Assembly: GCA_030064795.1 (NCBI GenBank)
Contig: JASJEI010000020.1
Span: forward strand, 1-50,312
Direction of reading: 5' to 3'
Source: Pleurocapsa sp. MO_226.B13
GTDB taxonomy: Bacteria; Cyanobacteriota; Cyanobacteriia; Cyanobacteriales; Xenococcaceae
DNA length: 50,312 bases
The notes under the pieces are model-generated. The model searched no databases and was not told where the DNA came from. It saw only the letters and a list, made by a program, of their open reading frames with translations. The translations under genes and the position numbers were made by a program. Shown here one piece after another: positions 1 to 8,122 of this stretch (the first letter of the stretch is position 1; each line of letters opens with the position of its first letter).

Positions 1-123
1 AATAGTGCAATAAATTCAACTGAACAACGCCAAACAAATAACTCTCTTTGCGCGGACAATTTAAACTTTTGAGGGAACCTCAAAAGCCATGTCCTTGCCT
101 TCGCGCCTTTGCGTGAGACAAAT

Positions 124-660
124 TTAACGCAGAAAATTAAGCTTGACAAAGCAGTAGGGATCGAAACCACCCACTCCGCCAATGGGATAATCAAAAGAAG
201 ACCAGCCACCAAAATCGAGAGTAAAACCAGGGTCTACGTAGGGATTATAAGGATCTTGCCCAATACCTTCAAAACCAAGCTCGATAGGATAAAGATCTTC
301 CCCAATTAATCCTTCAGTTCCAGTTTCACCAAAACCTCCACTGTAGTTACTGATACTAAGAGTATAGTTAGTTGCTATTCCATCATGGAATAAAGCGATC
401 GCATGATAACTTCCTGGAGTTAACTGGGCAGAAATTAATTCGTTTTCAGTTCCTGGCATCTCCGAAAAGTTTATCGCTTCTCCTTGACCATCAAATAACC
501 ATAGATCCGAATCAGCAGTCAAGCCATTAAGACCGATATTATATAATCCTGCTTCACTGACGCTAAAAGAATAAATATCTCCCTCGTCAGTACCACCTGT
601 TGCTTCTAGGTCAACTAAATTGATTAATTTTATGTAATTAGAAATAAATAAAGTATTCAA
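124..660 (-). CDS. Secreted-type protein with a PPC-like (pre-peptidase C-terminal) beta-sandwich, probably partial
   Basis: The 178-aa product contains a run typical of bacterial pre-peptidase C-terminal domains: a hydrophobic strand 'YSFSVSEAGLYNIGL', then 'DLWLFDGQGE' and 'TPGSYHAIAL', at about residues 28-105. Such domains are usually C-terminal parts of exported proteins and bind surfaces or help folding. The tail from about residue 110 is rich in Gly, Pro, Asp and Tyr and I do not recognise it. There is no signal peptide, and the PPC domain begins almost at the first Met, so the gene may have lost its 5' end or use an upstream start I cannot see. It lies next to another exported-protein fragment (886-1098). 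The PPC assignment comes from family pattern memory and is moderately sure; the role is unknown. Confidence 0.55.
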   Translation of the reverse strand: MNTLFISNYIKLINLVDLEATGGTDEGDIYSFSVSEAGLYNIGLNGLTADSDLWLFDGQGEAINFSEMPGTENELISAQLTPGSYHAIALFHDGIATNYTLSISNYSGGFGETGTEGLIGEDLYPIELGFEGIGQDPYNPYVDPGFTLDFGGWSSFDYPIGGVGGFDPYCFVKLNFLR

Positions 661-885
661 AACTTTCGATCGCTTATTTGATGAAAAAATATGCTTGAGT
701 GGGAAATTAATACTCCATCTTCTTTGTGGAGATGAATTTTGGAGGTTTTCCAGTAATTGGAGATCGCCTATCTTAAAGCCATGTAATTAAAACCAGATAA
801 AAAATCACTACCTCAACCTGTCGGTCAAAGTAGCGAAATAATCTTAGAGGGAATAATGGTTTTTTGAGGTGGTTTAAACTTTTAT

Positions 886-1098
886 CTACATGACAGGAAT
901 CTCCTGAGAATAAGTTAAATCTTCGGGCATAACTGTACCTGTAGGGTTAATAAGATAAGCGATCGCATCTCCTTGATATTCTAAGACCAACTCATTAATT
1001 CCATCTGCGGTTAGATCCGCAGCACCCAGAGTATAGTCTTCCATCTGTCCGAATACTTCTAGTTTGTCCCCTTGTTCTTGGTTAAAATCATAAATCAT
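886..1098 (-). CDS. C-terminal fragment of a calcium-binding/RTX-associated secreted protein
   Basis: A 70-aa product with the pattern 'DFNQEQGDKLEVFG' followed by 'ADGINELVLEYQGDAIAYL'. This resembles the last unit of cyanobacterial RTX-type or calcium-binding proteins, where an 'I.DFN...DKI.VFG' strand precedes a Gly/Asp-rich end. The frame stays open upstream of the ATG for about 11 more codons (reading HQNFNSHYRGDSVA) before a TAA. The homology therefore probably runs across the ATG, and the gene is a 5'-truncated remnant rather than a small intact gene. It shares a short leader-like repeat with the prolyl isomerase gene (see findings). Function is not assignable beyond 'secreted protein remnant'. 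Confidence 0.4.
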   Translation of the reverse strand: MIYDFNQEQGDKLEVFGQMEDYTLGAADLTADGINELVLEYQGDAIAYLINPTGTVMPEDLTYSQEIPVM

Positions 1099-1359
1099 GG
1101 CAACGCTATCTCCGCGATAGTGGGAATTGAAGTTTTGGTGTTAATGTTTTATTTGTTCTGTAGGTTCGTATTTCTGAGACGGAATGGGTTATGCAAAAAC
1201 TGAAAAAATATTTCTGATAGTTGGTAGTTGGAAAATAGATGGGTTAAAACCGTTCTTTTGGTTGGGGCGATCGCTCAATTGTTCCCAACAAAGCTAAAAC
1301 TCCCATAGATTAGTATCTACAGGAGCGAAAAAATATATCGATTTTAATAGTTTTAGATC

Positions 1360-2100
1360 TTAATTAAGTTGGAGATTTTTAATAGCAATACCGCGTTCTT
1401 TAATTTGCTTTTGCAGCCAGGCTTGGAATTGTTCGTGTAGCAGACGTTTACGAGTCAAAGAGTCTAATTTAGCTGGCATTACTCGCTCGATTTGAATTAC
1501 AACCGTGTGTTCGCCCATGGGAAAAGGAGGTAATAATTCCCCTGGTTGACGATTTTGCAATAATCGAGCAAATGCAGGCGGTAAAGAACCCAATTCTACA
1601 GGTGCAACCATACCGCCCATATTTGCTTCTATACCTTCGGAATATTGTTGGGCTAATTCGGCAAAGGTTTGTTCTCGATCTTGAATCCGAAAATAGATTT
1701 CTTGGGCTAAATCGCGATCGCTAGTACGAATTATGGAGAAGGATATTTTATCTAATTGGGATTTACGCTGTAGGAAATAACCTTCTAAAACACTTTCCCA
1801 TTTAGCTAATTTTAATTTTTCGATTTTTAGTTGGCGCGTGGCTATTTCTTCGAGATCGGTTTGATTCATTCCTTGGTTAATTGCCCAATCTTGACGTTGT
1901 GTTTCGGTGTGGAGTTGATTTTGTTGGTAGAAAATTTGACAAGCAGCGTTTATTTCTTCAGCAGTACATTCAATTGTTTCAATCGCTTCGTCAATAATGC
2001 TTTCTTTAATCAGTTGAGGCAACATTTGGTAACGTGCTAGACGGGGGATAATGTCCCAAGCAGTAATAGTCCGATCGTGAGATTGAATTGCTAGAGTCAT
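1360..2100 (-). CDS. Parvulin-type peptidyl-prolyl cis-trans isomerase (PpiC/PrsA-like)
   Basis: About 246 aa from the ATG at 2100, which I prefer because AAGGAA lies about 9 nt upstream; the open frame continues 29 codons further, to 2187, without support. The N-terminal half (residues 1-120) is a helical SurA/PrsA-like chaperone segment. The C-terminal part contains a parvulin core: 'RDLAQEIYFRIQDREQTFAELAQQYSEG', then 'GGMVAPVELGSLPPAFARLL' and 'GELLPPFPMGEHTVVIQIERV'. There is no signal peptide, so it probably acts in the cytoplasm. In cyanobacteria such proteins often sit near type I secretion genes and are thought to assist export substrates. The neighbouring remnants of exported proteins fit that idea, but no transporter gene is present here. 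It lies 99 nt downstream of bioF on the same strand. Confidence 0.8.
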   Translation of the reverse strand: MTLAIQSHDRTITAWDIIPRLARYQMLPQLIKESIIDEAIETIECTAEEINAACQIFYQQNQLHTETQRQDWAINQGMNQTDLEEIATRQLKIEKLKLAKWESVLEGYFLQRKSQLDKISFSIIRTSDRDLAQEIYFRIQDREQTFAELAQQYSEGIEANMGGMVAPVELGSLPPAFARLLQNRQPGELLPPFPMGEHTVVIQIERVMPAKLDSLTRKRLLHEQFQAWLQKQIKERGIAIKNLQLN

Positions 2101-2199
2101 TTTTAGTATTTCCTTGTCTTTTGTTTGCTTCTGTCGGTTCGTATTTCTGAAGCTATTCCAGGTATGCAAAAAAGATCGGAAATTCACCAGCTAAATAAA

Positions 2200-3345
2200 T
2201 TATTGTTGAAGCTCTCGTGCTACTAAATCTAAGTGAGACTTTTGGTGGGTAGCCATTAGGGATAGTCGAATACGGCTAGTAGGTACGGTAGGGGGACGAA
2301 TTGCAGGGGCAAAGATACCCGCTTCAATTAGTCTTTGAGCCTGGTTTAATGCGGTTTCTGGAGTATTGAAGTTGATACAGAGAATGGGTGACTCGGAAGG
2401 AAGCAGATCTAAACTTGATAGTTGCTGCTTGAGGTAATTAATATTTTGCCAAAGTCGATCTCGTCTGCTAGGTTCTTGTTTGACGATCGCGATCGCTTCA
2501 GTAGCTGCTGCGGTGTCGGCAGGAGATAATCCAGTAGTATAAATCCAGCTGGCTGCGCGATTACGTAAATAGTCGATTAGAGTCGCGCTACCCGCTACAT
2601 AACCCCCTAAACTACCCAAGGCTTTACTTAGAGTGCCGATTTGAATTAGTTCTCTACCAGTACAGTTAAAGTGTTCTACGCAACCAGCCCCAGTCTTGCC
2701 CATAACTCCCGTAGCATGGGCTTCGTCTACTAATAACATACATTCAAATTCTTCGGCGATCGCAATTAGTTCGGGCAAAGGACATAAATCTCCATCCATA
2801 CTAAATACGCTATCGGTGGTAATTAAACAGCGACGATATAAACTACGATTTGTGGCTAGTTTCTGCCGTAAATCGGCAAGATCGTTATGTTGATAATCAA
2901 TTGCCGTCGCACCGCTGAGAATTGCCCCTTTTTTGAGGCTGGAGTGATTGTAGCGATCGCCTAAAATTAAATCTCTTTGTCCGACTAAAGCCGATACCGT
3001 CCCGATATTAGCAAGATAACCCGAACTAAATACCAGTGCAGCTTCTGTTTGTTTTAAAGAGGCGATCGCTGTTTCTAATTCTTGATGTAATTGTTTGTGT
3101 CCGCTGAGTAACCGCGAACCCGTACTGCCCGTACCATATGCCTGAGTAGCCTCTACCGCAGCCTGAATCAACCGAGAGTCTGCTGCCAACCCCAAATAAT
3201 CATTGCTGGCAAAGTTAACTACGGACTTGCCTTGTAACTCCACTACCGCCCCAGGCTTACCCGCGATCGCTTTAACCGAACGATACCAATTAGCGCGATG
3301 AATCGTCTCTAGGGATTTATTTAGCCAACGATAAGGATTGGTCAA
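2200..3345 (-). CDS. bioF: 8-amino-7-oxononanoate synthase (biotin synthesis)
   Basis: 381 aa, the usual length for BioF, a PLP-dependent alpha-oxoamine synthase that condenses pimeloyl-ACP (or -CoA) with alanine to give 8-amino-7-oxononanoate. Visible hallmarks are '[12 protein letters not shown]' near residue 43, '[12 protein letters not shown]' near 71, '[12 protein letters not shown]', '[10 protein letters not shown]', and '[13 protein letters not shown]' with the Schiff-base lysine near residue 240. The end carries '[11 protein letters not shown]', the conserved C-terminal barrel strand. A related family member, 2-amino-3-ketobutyrate CoA ligase, has a similar sequence, but the overall pattern fits BioF. 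No other bio genes are near, which is common in cyanobacteria. Confidence 0.93.
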   Translation of the reverse strand: MTNPYRWLNKSLETIHRANWYRSVKAIAGKPGAVVELQGKSVVNFASNDYLGLAADSRLIQAAVEATQAYGTGSTGSRLLSGHKQLHQELETAIASLKQTEAALVFSSGYLANIGTVSALVGQRDLILGDRYNHSSLKKGAILSGATAIDYQHNDLADLRQKLATNRSLYRRCLITTDSVFSMDGDLCPLPELIAIAEEFECMLLVDEAHATGVMGKTGAGCVEHFNCTGRELIQIGTLSKALGSLGGYVAGSATLIDYLRNRAASWIYTTGLSPADTAAATEAIAIVKQEPSRRDRLWQNINYLKQQLSSLDLLPSESPILCINFNTPETALNQAQRLIEAGIFAPAIRPPTVPTSRIRLSLMATHQKSHLDLVARELQQ

Positions 3346-3440
3346 AACTTCTTCTTCTTGAAAATCTCCATCCTAAAGCTTATAACTTAAAGCTACAAGT
3401 ACGATCGTTACCAATCTCATCCTTAGAAATCTCAATTGTT

Positions 3441-3668
3441 TTATTTATGACGAGAATCAACGGTTGCCACTGCTACAGGCTTAAGGATGAATATCAGTAC
3501 TAGTAAGGTCAAAAGATGAATTAACCAATGAACCATAATCAAACCCCAAATCAAACAGCAAATTCCCATACACACTCCCAATAAAGCAAAGATATCGCTA
3601 GAAGTACAGAAATAAATAACGATGCTAGCTATGGTGGTTATGAGTAACAAAAAAAACATTGGTATCAT
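3441..3668 (-). CDS. Small hydrophobic membrane protein, unknown function
   Basis: A 75-aa product almost entirely made of hydrophobic segments (about residues 1-20, 26-45 and 48-66) with a short polar tail 'VATVDSRHK', suggesting two or three membrane passes. It ends 95 nt upstream of the bioF start on the same strand. I do not recognise the family. The uninterrupted frame and the positively charged tail after the last helix support it being real. No function can be inferred. Confidence 0.5.
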   Translation of the reverse strand: MIPMFFLLLITTIASIVIYFCTSSDIFALLGVCMGICCLIWGLIMVHWLIHLLTLLVLIFILKPVAVATVDSRHK

Positions 3669-3944
3669 GGAGTTTATGGGTAAACTATCAGTCTGTCTTA
3701 TCTAATGAATGAGATTACCGAGATTGGACAATCGCTCTTTCTGAATTTTGGGCGAGCAATTAAAGATGTGAGATAAACTCTACTTATTAATTTAATAAAT
3801 AAGTTTTATCTGTCACACATTTAATTTAGCGTGCGATCCCCGAAAGAATTCTCATTTTCTAATTCAAACACAGATATTGTAAAAGTTCTTAATACAACTT
3901 TAATTTTTGATATTGGAAAATGTTCAGCTAGATATTGATAATTT

Positions 3945-4478
3945 ATGTTTTTTCGAGAGGTCGATCGCGATATTAAGTTGAGTTTGTCGATACAACATTA
4001 TGCTGAAGAAATGTTTGAACTAACTGACAAAAACCGAGATTTTCTCAAACAATGGTTGCCATGGTTGGATAATGTTCGACAAGCCTCAGATACCAGAGAA
4101 TTTCTGGAATTACAGCTATTGAGATTCCAACAGGGAAAAGCATTACACGTTACTATTTTCTATCGAGATAAAATTGCAGGGGTAGCAGGATTTAACCAAA
4201 TCGATCGCGTCAACGATATTGGCTATATCGGTTACTGGTTGGGAGAAGAATATAATGGCAAAGGCATTATGACCAAAACCGTCAAAGAGTTAATCGAGAT
4301 TGGTCGTAGTTATTATTCTCTAGTTCGCTTCGATATTAGATGTGCAGTAGAAAATAGTCGCAGTCGCGCCATTCCCGAACGCTTGGGGTTTCAGAATGAG
4401 GGTGTTATTCGTCGTGCTGAAAAAGTTTACGGTCGATATCAGGATCATGTTATCTATGGATTGCTAATGCGATCCTAG
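3945..4478 (+). CDS. GNAT-family N-acetyltransferase, RimJ/RimL type
   Basis: 177 aa with the layout of RimL-type acetyltransferases, which transfer acetyl from acetyl-CoA to an N-terminal amine of a protein or to a small molecule. Recognisable elements are 'FLKQWLPWLDNV' near residue 32, the strand 'DIGYIGYWLGEEYNGKGIMT' near residues 92-111 that includes the acetyl-CoA-binding loop, and 'ENSRSRAIPERLGFQNEGVIRRAE' near 137-160. The C-terminal strand 'YQDHVIYGLLM' is typical of RimL-like proteins. Substrate is unknown. It is the last chromosomal gene before the mobile island; a hairpin at 4483-4507 follows the stop. Confidence 0.88.
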   Translation: MFFREVDRDIKLSLSIQHYAEEMFELTDKNRDFLKQWLPWLDNVRQASDTREFLELQLLRFQQGKALHVTIFYRDKIAGVAGFNQIDRVNDIGYIGYWLGEEYNGKGIMTKTVKELIEIGRSYYSLVRFDIRCAVENSRSRAIPERLGFQNEGVIRRAEKVYGRYQDHVIYGLLMRS

Positions 4479-4482
4479 TCTA

Positions 4483-4507
4483 TGTTGGGTTTCGTGCCTC
4501 AACCCAA
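4483..4507 (+). repeat. Short inverted repeat (GTTGGGTT...AACCCAAC), possible terminator and remnant of a dispersed repeat
   Basis: An 8-bp stem GTTGGGTT / AACCCAAC with loop TCGTGCCTC sits just after the acetyltransferase stop codon. The same 25-nt core (reverse complement GTTGGGTTGAGGCACGAAACC...) makes up part of the larger inverted repeat at 44506-44713, so it is probably a member of a dispersed cyanobacterial repeat family. There is no T-tract, so termination is only possible. Confidence 0.5.
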
Positions 4508-4511
4508 CTTA

Positions 4512-4539
4512 CTAGAACACCGATTCAGTAATCAAAAAC
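4512..4539 (+). repeat. Left copy of a 28-bp perfect terminal inverted repeat
   Basis: Reads CTAGAACACCGATTCAGTAA and continues TCAAAAAC. Its exact reverse complement lies at 8123-8150 and a diverged same-orientation copy starts at 49814. It overlaps the stop codon of the IS1182-type transposase fragment, as expected for an IS end. Each copy starts or ends with CTAG, which may be a 4-bp palindromic target duplication rather than part of the element. Confidence 0.8.
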
Positions 4540-4952
4540 TAAGCAGCGCCTGCTTTGGAAGCAAATTTCTCTGGGTCGTCTTTCAACAGCCTTATCAGTA
4601 CATGAAGATTATGAACCACTGCCGTGCGACGGAGGTCAAATAAGTTTTTTCGCACTCCAATGTAACGGGCTCGATCGCCTTGCCAGCGACCGATGTGTGA
4701 CAAACTAGGTTCCACGGCTACTCGTTGTCGTAATTTAGCCCGACCAAGAGGCGTTAATTGACGCGATCGTAGTTCAGCAATGAATTTCTCATCAGGGTGA
4801 ATAGAAATACTACGCCCTTTCTTGCTGGTAGTACACTTTTGTCTCAGATGGCAATTGGCACAGGTCGCTGATGGAAACTGCACTTTGCCTCCTTCCTGAA
4901 AGGGTAAAGTTACATGATCGGGACAAGTAATTGTTCCTGACTCATTGGTCAC
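4539..4952 (-). pseudogene. IS1182-family transposase, C-terminal fragment
   Basis: The 137-aa open frame has the C-terminal features of IS1182-type DDE transposases. A cysteine pair cluster ('CPDHV' then 'CANCHLRQKC') resembles a zinc knuckle, and the terminal segment has 'GDRARYIGVRKNLFDLRR' and 'NLHVLIRLL'. The N-terminal two thirds, with the first catalytic aspartates, is missing. The frame breaks at about 4953, exactly where ISAs1-type sequence begins. It cannot encode an active enzyme. The stop codon overlaps the terminal repeat. Confidence 0.75.
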
Positions 4953-4962
4953 AAGTTAAGCT

Positions 4963-5697
4963 TGAGTCGCATTTGTCAACTGGGTTTGAGAACCAGACGA
5001 GAAAAAGAAATTAGGAGAGTTTTTCTGTCGTTCGGGAAAGGGAGCAATAATCAACTGTTTGCTATAGAGCGGTTGCCATCCTATAGCACCATTAGAAGAG
5101 CTTTGCTGGGTGTAGACTATGAAGACTATTCGTGCAGATTAGCGCGTTTTTTTGAGATTACTCCTATAAAAGGGGAGACGTTAGCTTTAGTTAGCAGCAG
5201 TTAAAGGCAATCAACCCATGCTTTTTCAAGCCATTCAACAGCATTTTACCCCAGACGATACTTTTGAACCGATAAATTCGGGACATGGACGAATTGAAAA
5301 ACGAAAAGTTACTATTTCTCCAGCTTGCCTAAACTTACCTGATTGGTTAGAGATGACAACCATAATCAGAGTTGAATCCCAACGCCAGACGAAAGATAAG
5401 AGAGAATTTAGGACTCGATACTATATTTCAGACTTAAAAGAAACCGCATTTGAGTTTTACCAAAGAATTCGCGGATATTGGGGAGTTGAAAATCGAGTTC
5501 ACTATGTCCGAGATGTGACCCAAGGCGAAGATAAGTCCAGAATTAGGACTACTCCTCTCCCACAAATAAGAGCGATCGCTCGTAAGAAGCGCGATTAATT
5601 TGTATCGGGATGCTGGGTTTAACAACATGGCAAAGCGCGAGCGCGTAAATGCCAATTTGGTTTAGAGCATATTTTATCTCTTTTTAGAATGATATAG
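4963..5697 (+). pseudogene. ISAs1-family transposase, internally deleted and frameshifted
   Basis: Two frames fit one ISAs1 (H-repeat type) transposase. The first (4962-5204) has 'RLPSYSTIRRALLGVDYED', ending in 'KGETLAL' just before the usual 'DGK' catalytic region. The second (5218-5598) resumes near the C-terminus with 'NSGHGRIEKR', 'RTRYYISDL' and 'YWGVENRVHYVRDVTQGED'. The middle domain of roughly 150 aa is absent. A shifted reading after 5598 continues the family tail ('AINLYRDAGFNN', 'LEHILSLFRMI') to a TAG at 5695-5697. The element starts abruptly against the IS1182 fragment, so its left end is also lost. Confidence 0.75.
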
Positions 5698-5916
5698 CCC
5701 TGACCTAAAGACATTGGGTTTAGGTTTGAGAAAAAATTAGAAAATTTGTCAATTATACTAATTGTTTTCTTCAAAAATCAAGGAATAATAGTGTCAATTA
5801 TAGTCTAGGGAAAAGGGGATTTTAAAAGCTTTTAGGTTAGCGGAATTTATCCGCTAACTTTTTTCCGCTTGTGACTCCCGTTGGGGAATAAACTTGTTTT
5901 CAAACTGGCTTGACAT
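5698..5916. other. AT-rich spacer between the ISAs1 remnant and the oxidoreductase gene
   Basis: No coding sequence was recognised. It contains the terminator-like hairpin at 5836-5864. It lies downstream of the oxidoreductase stop codon (minus strand), where the missing C-terminal domain of that gene would be expected; I saw no recognisable GMC C-terminal motif in any frame here. Confidence 0.5.
5836..5864 (+). terminator. Intrinsic terminator-like hairpin
   Basis: A 9-bp perfect stem GTTAGCGGA / TCCGCTAAC with loop ATTTA is followed directly by six T residues on the plus strand. It would stop transcripts running rightward out of the ISAs1 remnant. It faces the minus-strand oxidoreductase gene and could shield it from antisense transcription. 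Confidence 0.65.
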
Positions 5917-7137
5917 CTAACTTACAGGCTTAATATGTTGACCCATCTTTGAGGGATGAAAAATCGACCAGAGAATATCATCCAAACTATTCAAAACACT
6001 AACAAGACCTCTGCTGACTTGTTTGAGACATTGAAAGAGCCTGGGGGTTCTAATCATCCAGAACTTTAACCCATTAGGAACCCAGAAGGCTAAAAACAAA
6101 TGAGACACCAAGTAAAGAAGAACGTCTAACTGACCAGCAAAAAAATCAAAATTGCAGATCGTGGGTTCTCCTTGACCATTGTCATCAGAAAATTTTTCTG
6201 TCGTCGCAAATAGAGAAACGTACTGATCCTTCAAAGTCACCTGAAGCTCTTCTGGGAGGAGGTAAATCCCAAAAGGCAGAAGAATATGATCATTCACATA
6301 TTTCCCAATTTCCATGTTCTCGAGTTTTTCCCGATGCTCATAGAGTAACTGAGGTGTCGCAGCACCAGCACAGAGCAGTAATTTGGTATTTGCGCCTAAC
6401 TGATAGGTCTCTGGTTTCTCTTCAACCAAGTTGAAGACAGTGATTGCTGTACATCGCTGCCCTCCATCCCCAGTCTCTAGATGTAACTGAGTCACGCGCT
6501 GCTGCGTCATAAAGTCGAGTCGTTCATTCTCATACCAATTCAGCAGAGACACACCACTATGGGTTCGCTGCCCAAATTGATTGAACTGAGTTGGGAAAAT
6601 ATGAATCTGCTTATCTGTTCCATCGGCATAAATCGGAATATAGCCTTGATTTTCTGCATTCACGGAAAAACCGAAGGCTTCCAAATTTTTCTTCACATGC
6701 TTAGCGACATCCGTCAGATTTGTCGTTGGATCCCTGCGCTGAAAAGCTTCAGCCAGCTCTTCCTTCATCGTATCCCAATAAGCTTGGTCATGGCCGAGAT
6801 TCTTCGCTAACCAGTCTGATGACTCAAAAATCATCGTGTAATTAATCGAGCCACCCCCGCCCATAGTGCAGGCTCGCCCTGAAATAATAGGAATTTTATC
6901 AGGGGTTTGAGCCGTGTGGAGTTTAAAGATATTCTCTTCCGAATAGGACTGGGTCCAGTTTCGTTGGTGGGTAATGTCACTAGTTTCAAAGAAATTCTCT
7001 CCCTCTTCCAAAACCAAAATTCTCCCCTCAGAAGAACAAGTTAAGTATTGACGGAGAAAAGCACAAGCGCCATTTCCTGAGCCCACCACAATGAAATCAT
7101 AGCTCTGAGGAGCTTCGCACTTGGTTATCTTTGCCAT
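5917..7137 (-). CDS. GMC-family FAD-dependent oxidoreductase, C-terminally truncated passenger gene
   Basis: About 406 aa from ATG 7137; the open frame reaches 7266, but that extension reads into the IS6-type end, so I reject it. The N-terminus has the dinucleotide-binding fold 'YDFIVVGSGNGACAFLRQYL' with an acidic strand end 'VLEEGENFF'. Then come 'GRACTMGGGGSINYTMIFES', a GMC signature-like loop, and 'LLLCAGAATPQLLYEH', the second GMC signature (residues about 10-290). GMC enzymes oxidise alcohols or sugars with FAD, but the family's C-terminal domain with the catalytic His and His/Asn pair is not visible. The last 70 residues are hydrophobic and unlike that domain. It is probably non-functional, or a distant family with another C-terminus. 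It lies inside the inverted-repeat-bounded island. Confidence 0.6.
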   Translation of the reverse strand: MAKITKCEAPQSYDFIVVGSGNGACAFLRQYLTCSSEGRILVLEEGENFFETSDITHQRNWTQSYSEENIFKLHTAQTPDKIPIISGRACTMGGGGSINYTMIFESSDWLAKNLGHDQAYWDTMKEELAEAFQRRDPTTNLTDVAKHVKKNLEAFGFSVNAENQGYIPIYADGTDKQIHIFPTQFNQFGQRTHSGVSLLNWYENERLDFMTQQRVTQLHLETGDGGQRCTAITVFNLVEEKPETYQLGANTKLLLCAGAATPQLLYEHREKLENMEIGKYVNDHILLPFGIYLLPEELQVTLKDQYVSLFATTEKFSDDNGQGEPTICNFDFFAGQLDVLLYLVSHLFLAFWVPNGLKFWMIRTPRLFQCLKQVSRGLVSVLNSLDDILWSIFHPSKMGQHIKPVS

Positions 7138-7229
7138 CTTTACCTTTAATGGAGTAAGGGTTTTGTCAATGATGAAACAGACGTCTTCGGAAAATAAATT
7201 AAAGCAAAAAAAGATTATATTAGAATCTG

Positions 7230-7845
7230 GGTTGTGTTGCAAAAAATTAGAGCTAGTCTGTAGCATAGAGTAGATGTAGATTACTACTAAGCTAGATGAA
7301 CTCCAAACAACCCTTTAAATGGCGACACTTTCAAGGAGAAAGGCGCATAGTTCGCCGCATCTAGTAATTCTGCTCTGTGTTCGTTGGTATCTTCGCTATG
7401 CTCCATCGTTATCGTAATTTATCAGAAATAATGCAGGAGCGAGGTCTTTGTGTAGACCACACTACAATATACAGATGGGTCATGGTTTACGCACCAGAAA
7501 TAGAGAAAAGAAGTAGAAAACATCTTAACGCAACTAATGATTCCTGGAGAGTAGATGAAACTTATGTCACGACTCGCGCGTACATGCGGGTAAAGCCTTT
7601 GTCTTGCGCCTGACGGCGATATGCGAAGCCCTAAAGGATTCCCTACGGTCACGGTATCCGTGATAGACGCGGGGTCGCTCGTCAAAGTTAATGGAGAGTG
7701 GAAATGTTTAGATCGGGCTGTAGATAGTGAAGGGAATACAATAGACTTTATGTTAAGTGCGAAGCGAGATAAAAAAGCAGCCTCTAGATTTCTCAAGAAA
7801 GTACTCAAAGCTAAAAATAATAAGCAACCGAGAGTAACATGTGCC
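7230..7845 (+). pseudogene. IS6-family element remnant with a transposase broken by several insertions
   Basis: The left end GGTTGTGTTGCAAA at 7230-7243 matches the IS6-type terminus seen intact at 49912. After about 50 nt comes ATG 7296, encoding 'MNSKQPFKWRHFQGE', closely like the copy at 49977. The gene is then broken by an extra 23 or so nt at about 7341-7363, by a +1 shift near 7395-7405, and by a 115-nt insertion at 7570-7684. Between these the family pattern is clear: 'NLSEIMQERGL', '[20 protein letters not shown]', 'WRVDETYV', 'VNGEWKCLDRAVDSEGNTIDF', 'RFLKKVLKAKNNKQPRV'. Similarity stops near 7845, so the C-terminal third with the last catalytic Glu is lost. Confidence 0.8.
7570..7684 (+). 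repeat. 115-nt GC-rich dispersed-repeat insertion inside the IS6-type transposase, flanked by GTCA duplication
   Basis: Comparison with the intact copy at the window end shows that 'GAAACTTATATCAAAGTTAA' is interrupted here after GTCA (7566-7569) by sequence ending in a second GTCA (7681-7684). The inserted DNA is far more GC-rich than its surroundings. It contains motifs (GCGAAGCCCTAAAGGATTCC, CTACGGTCACGGTATCCG) that I recall from short repeats scattered in cyanobacterial genomes. It has no coding capacity of its own. Confidence 0.65.
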
Positions 7846-8122
7846 AAATCTCCTACTGAGGAGAGTAGGTTTTGTATAATTGTTCTAACGCTATCCATTG
7901 CGCGGGTTACTTTCAACACTTTGACCTTAATCAAATGGATAGTTTTTTTCTTCCCTTTTCAAAAATTGTCCGAACTATTGTTGATGAAAAGCTTATTTTA
8001 CCGCTCCTGTATTCCCCACCTCAAAAATTTGCGTATCAGAGCAATAATTCGCGAATGTAACTCGCGAATTGGTTTCAGTATTTTAGAGGGGATTCAAATC
8101 GCTCAACAGTAAATCAGCCCTG
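7846..8122. other. Unassigned remnant DNA between the IS6-type fragment and the right terminal repeat
   Basis: No reliable gene. It holds a small hairpin CCTACT/AGTAGG at about 7852-7870 followed by TTTTG, and a 9-bp palindrome AATTCGCGA / TCGCGAATT near 8045-8070. The last 50 nt before 8123 resemble the DNA inside the third terminal-repeat copy at 49842-49860 (CTGATTTACT.TTGA), so they are probably the inner end of the IS1182-like element. Confidence 0.45.

Noticed and set aside
109..309. Plus-strand 66-aa frame at the window start
   Set aside because: It lies opposite the PPC-like gene, has no ribosome site and a random-looking product.
3778..3810. AT-only inverted repeat (ACTTATT / AATAAGT) before the acetyltransferase gene
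   Set aside because: In such AT-rich DNA a 7-bp A/T palindrome is likely by chance, and no gene ends there on the plus strand.
7138..7266. N-terminal extension of the GMC-type oxidoreductase to the first upstream Met
   Set aside because: Its codons run into the IS6-type left end at 7230-7243, and the dinucleotide-binding fold begins right after the Met at 7137.
7621..8112. Open frame spanning the end of the IS6-type remnant, read as one 163-aa gene
   Set aside because: It fuses inserted repeat DNA, a piece of the transposase and unrelated remnant DNA; it has no coherent family pattern.
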